A stretch of 5,561 nucleotides of DNA from NCBI GenBank assembly GCA_937877575.1, contig CALFIZ010000096.1:1-5561 (forward strand). The letters are read 5' to 3'. Below the pieces are notes generated by a model. The model was not told the origin of the DNA and did not search any database. It worked only from the letters and a program-made list of their open reading frames with translations. Made by a program: the position numbers and the translations under genes. Of the stretch, positions 5,560 through 5,561 are shown in pieces (within the stretch, counting starts at the first letter, position 1; each line of letters starts with the position of its first letter). Source of the DNA: an uncultured Marinilabiliales bacterium. Its GTDB lineage: Bacteria; Bacteroidota; Bacteroidia; Bacteroidales; BM520.

Positions 5560-5561
5560 TA

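Overview
The window looks like chromosomal DNA of a Bacteroidota bacterium, most likely a member of the Bacteroidales from a gut or similar anaerobic habitat. Three signs support this. The large protein carries a C-terminal type IX secretion (T9SS, Por) sorting domain. Two minus-strand genes are preceded by exact matches to the Bacteroidetes -7 promoter element TAnnTTTG. None of the three starts has a Shine-Dalgarno sequence; the leaders are A/T-rich instead. No tRNA, rRNA, CRISPR array, insertion sequence or phage gene was seen.

Layout: positions 1-117 are a leader with a weak promoter candidate. Positions 118-3891 (+) encode a 1257-residue secreted subtilisin-like (S8) protease. Its order is signal peptide, propeptide, catalytic domain with a complete D197/H238/N333/S441 set, four InlB-type B-repeats interleaved with two copies of a DxYGDGW module, a two-loop dockerin-like calcium-binding segment, an unassigned beta-rich segment and the T9SS sorting domain. 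A strong bidirectional terminator lies at 3915-3946. On the minus strand follow a diacylglycerol-kinase-family lipid kinase (3982-4890) and a YqiA-like alpha/beta hydrolase (4933-5508), in transcription order hydrolase then kinase, 42 bases apart. Each has its own TAnnTTTG element.

The protease is a stand-alone convergent gene and probably unrelated in function to the hydrolase/kinase pair. It is predicted to be exported by Sec, activated by removal of the propeptide, moved across the outer membrane by T9SS, and anchored or released at the surface, where its repeats may act as a spacer or adhesive stalk. The kinase and hydrolase are housekeeping-type cytoplasmic enzymes with possible lipid or ester substrates.

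The most notable points are a clean in-frame 528-base tandem duplication in the stalk, an abrupt change in isoleucine codon use at about residue 1003 that suggests the protease gene is a mosaic, an unusually cysteine-rich S8 domain, an apparently unnamed repeated DxYGDGW module, and a corrected start for the hydrolase. I see no wholly new multi-gene system.
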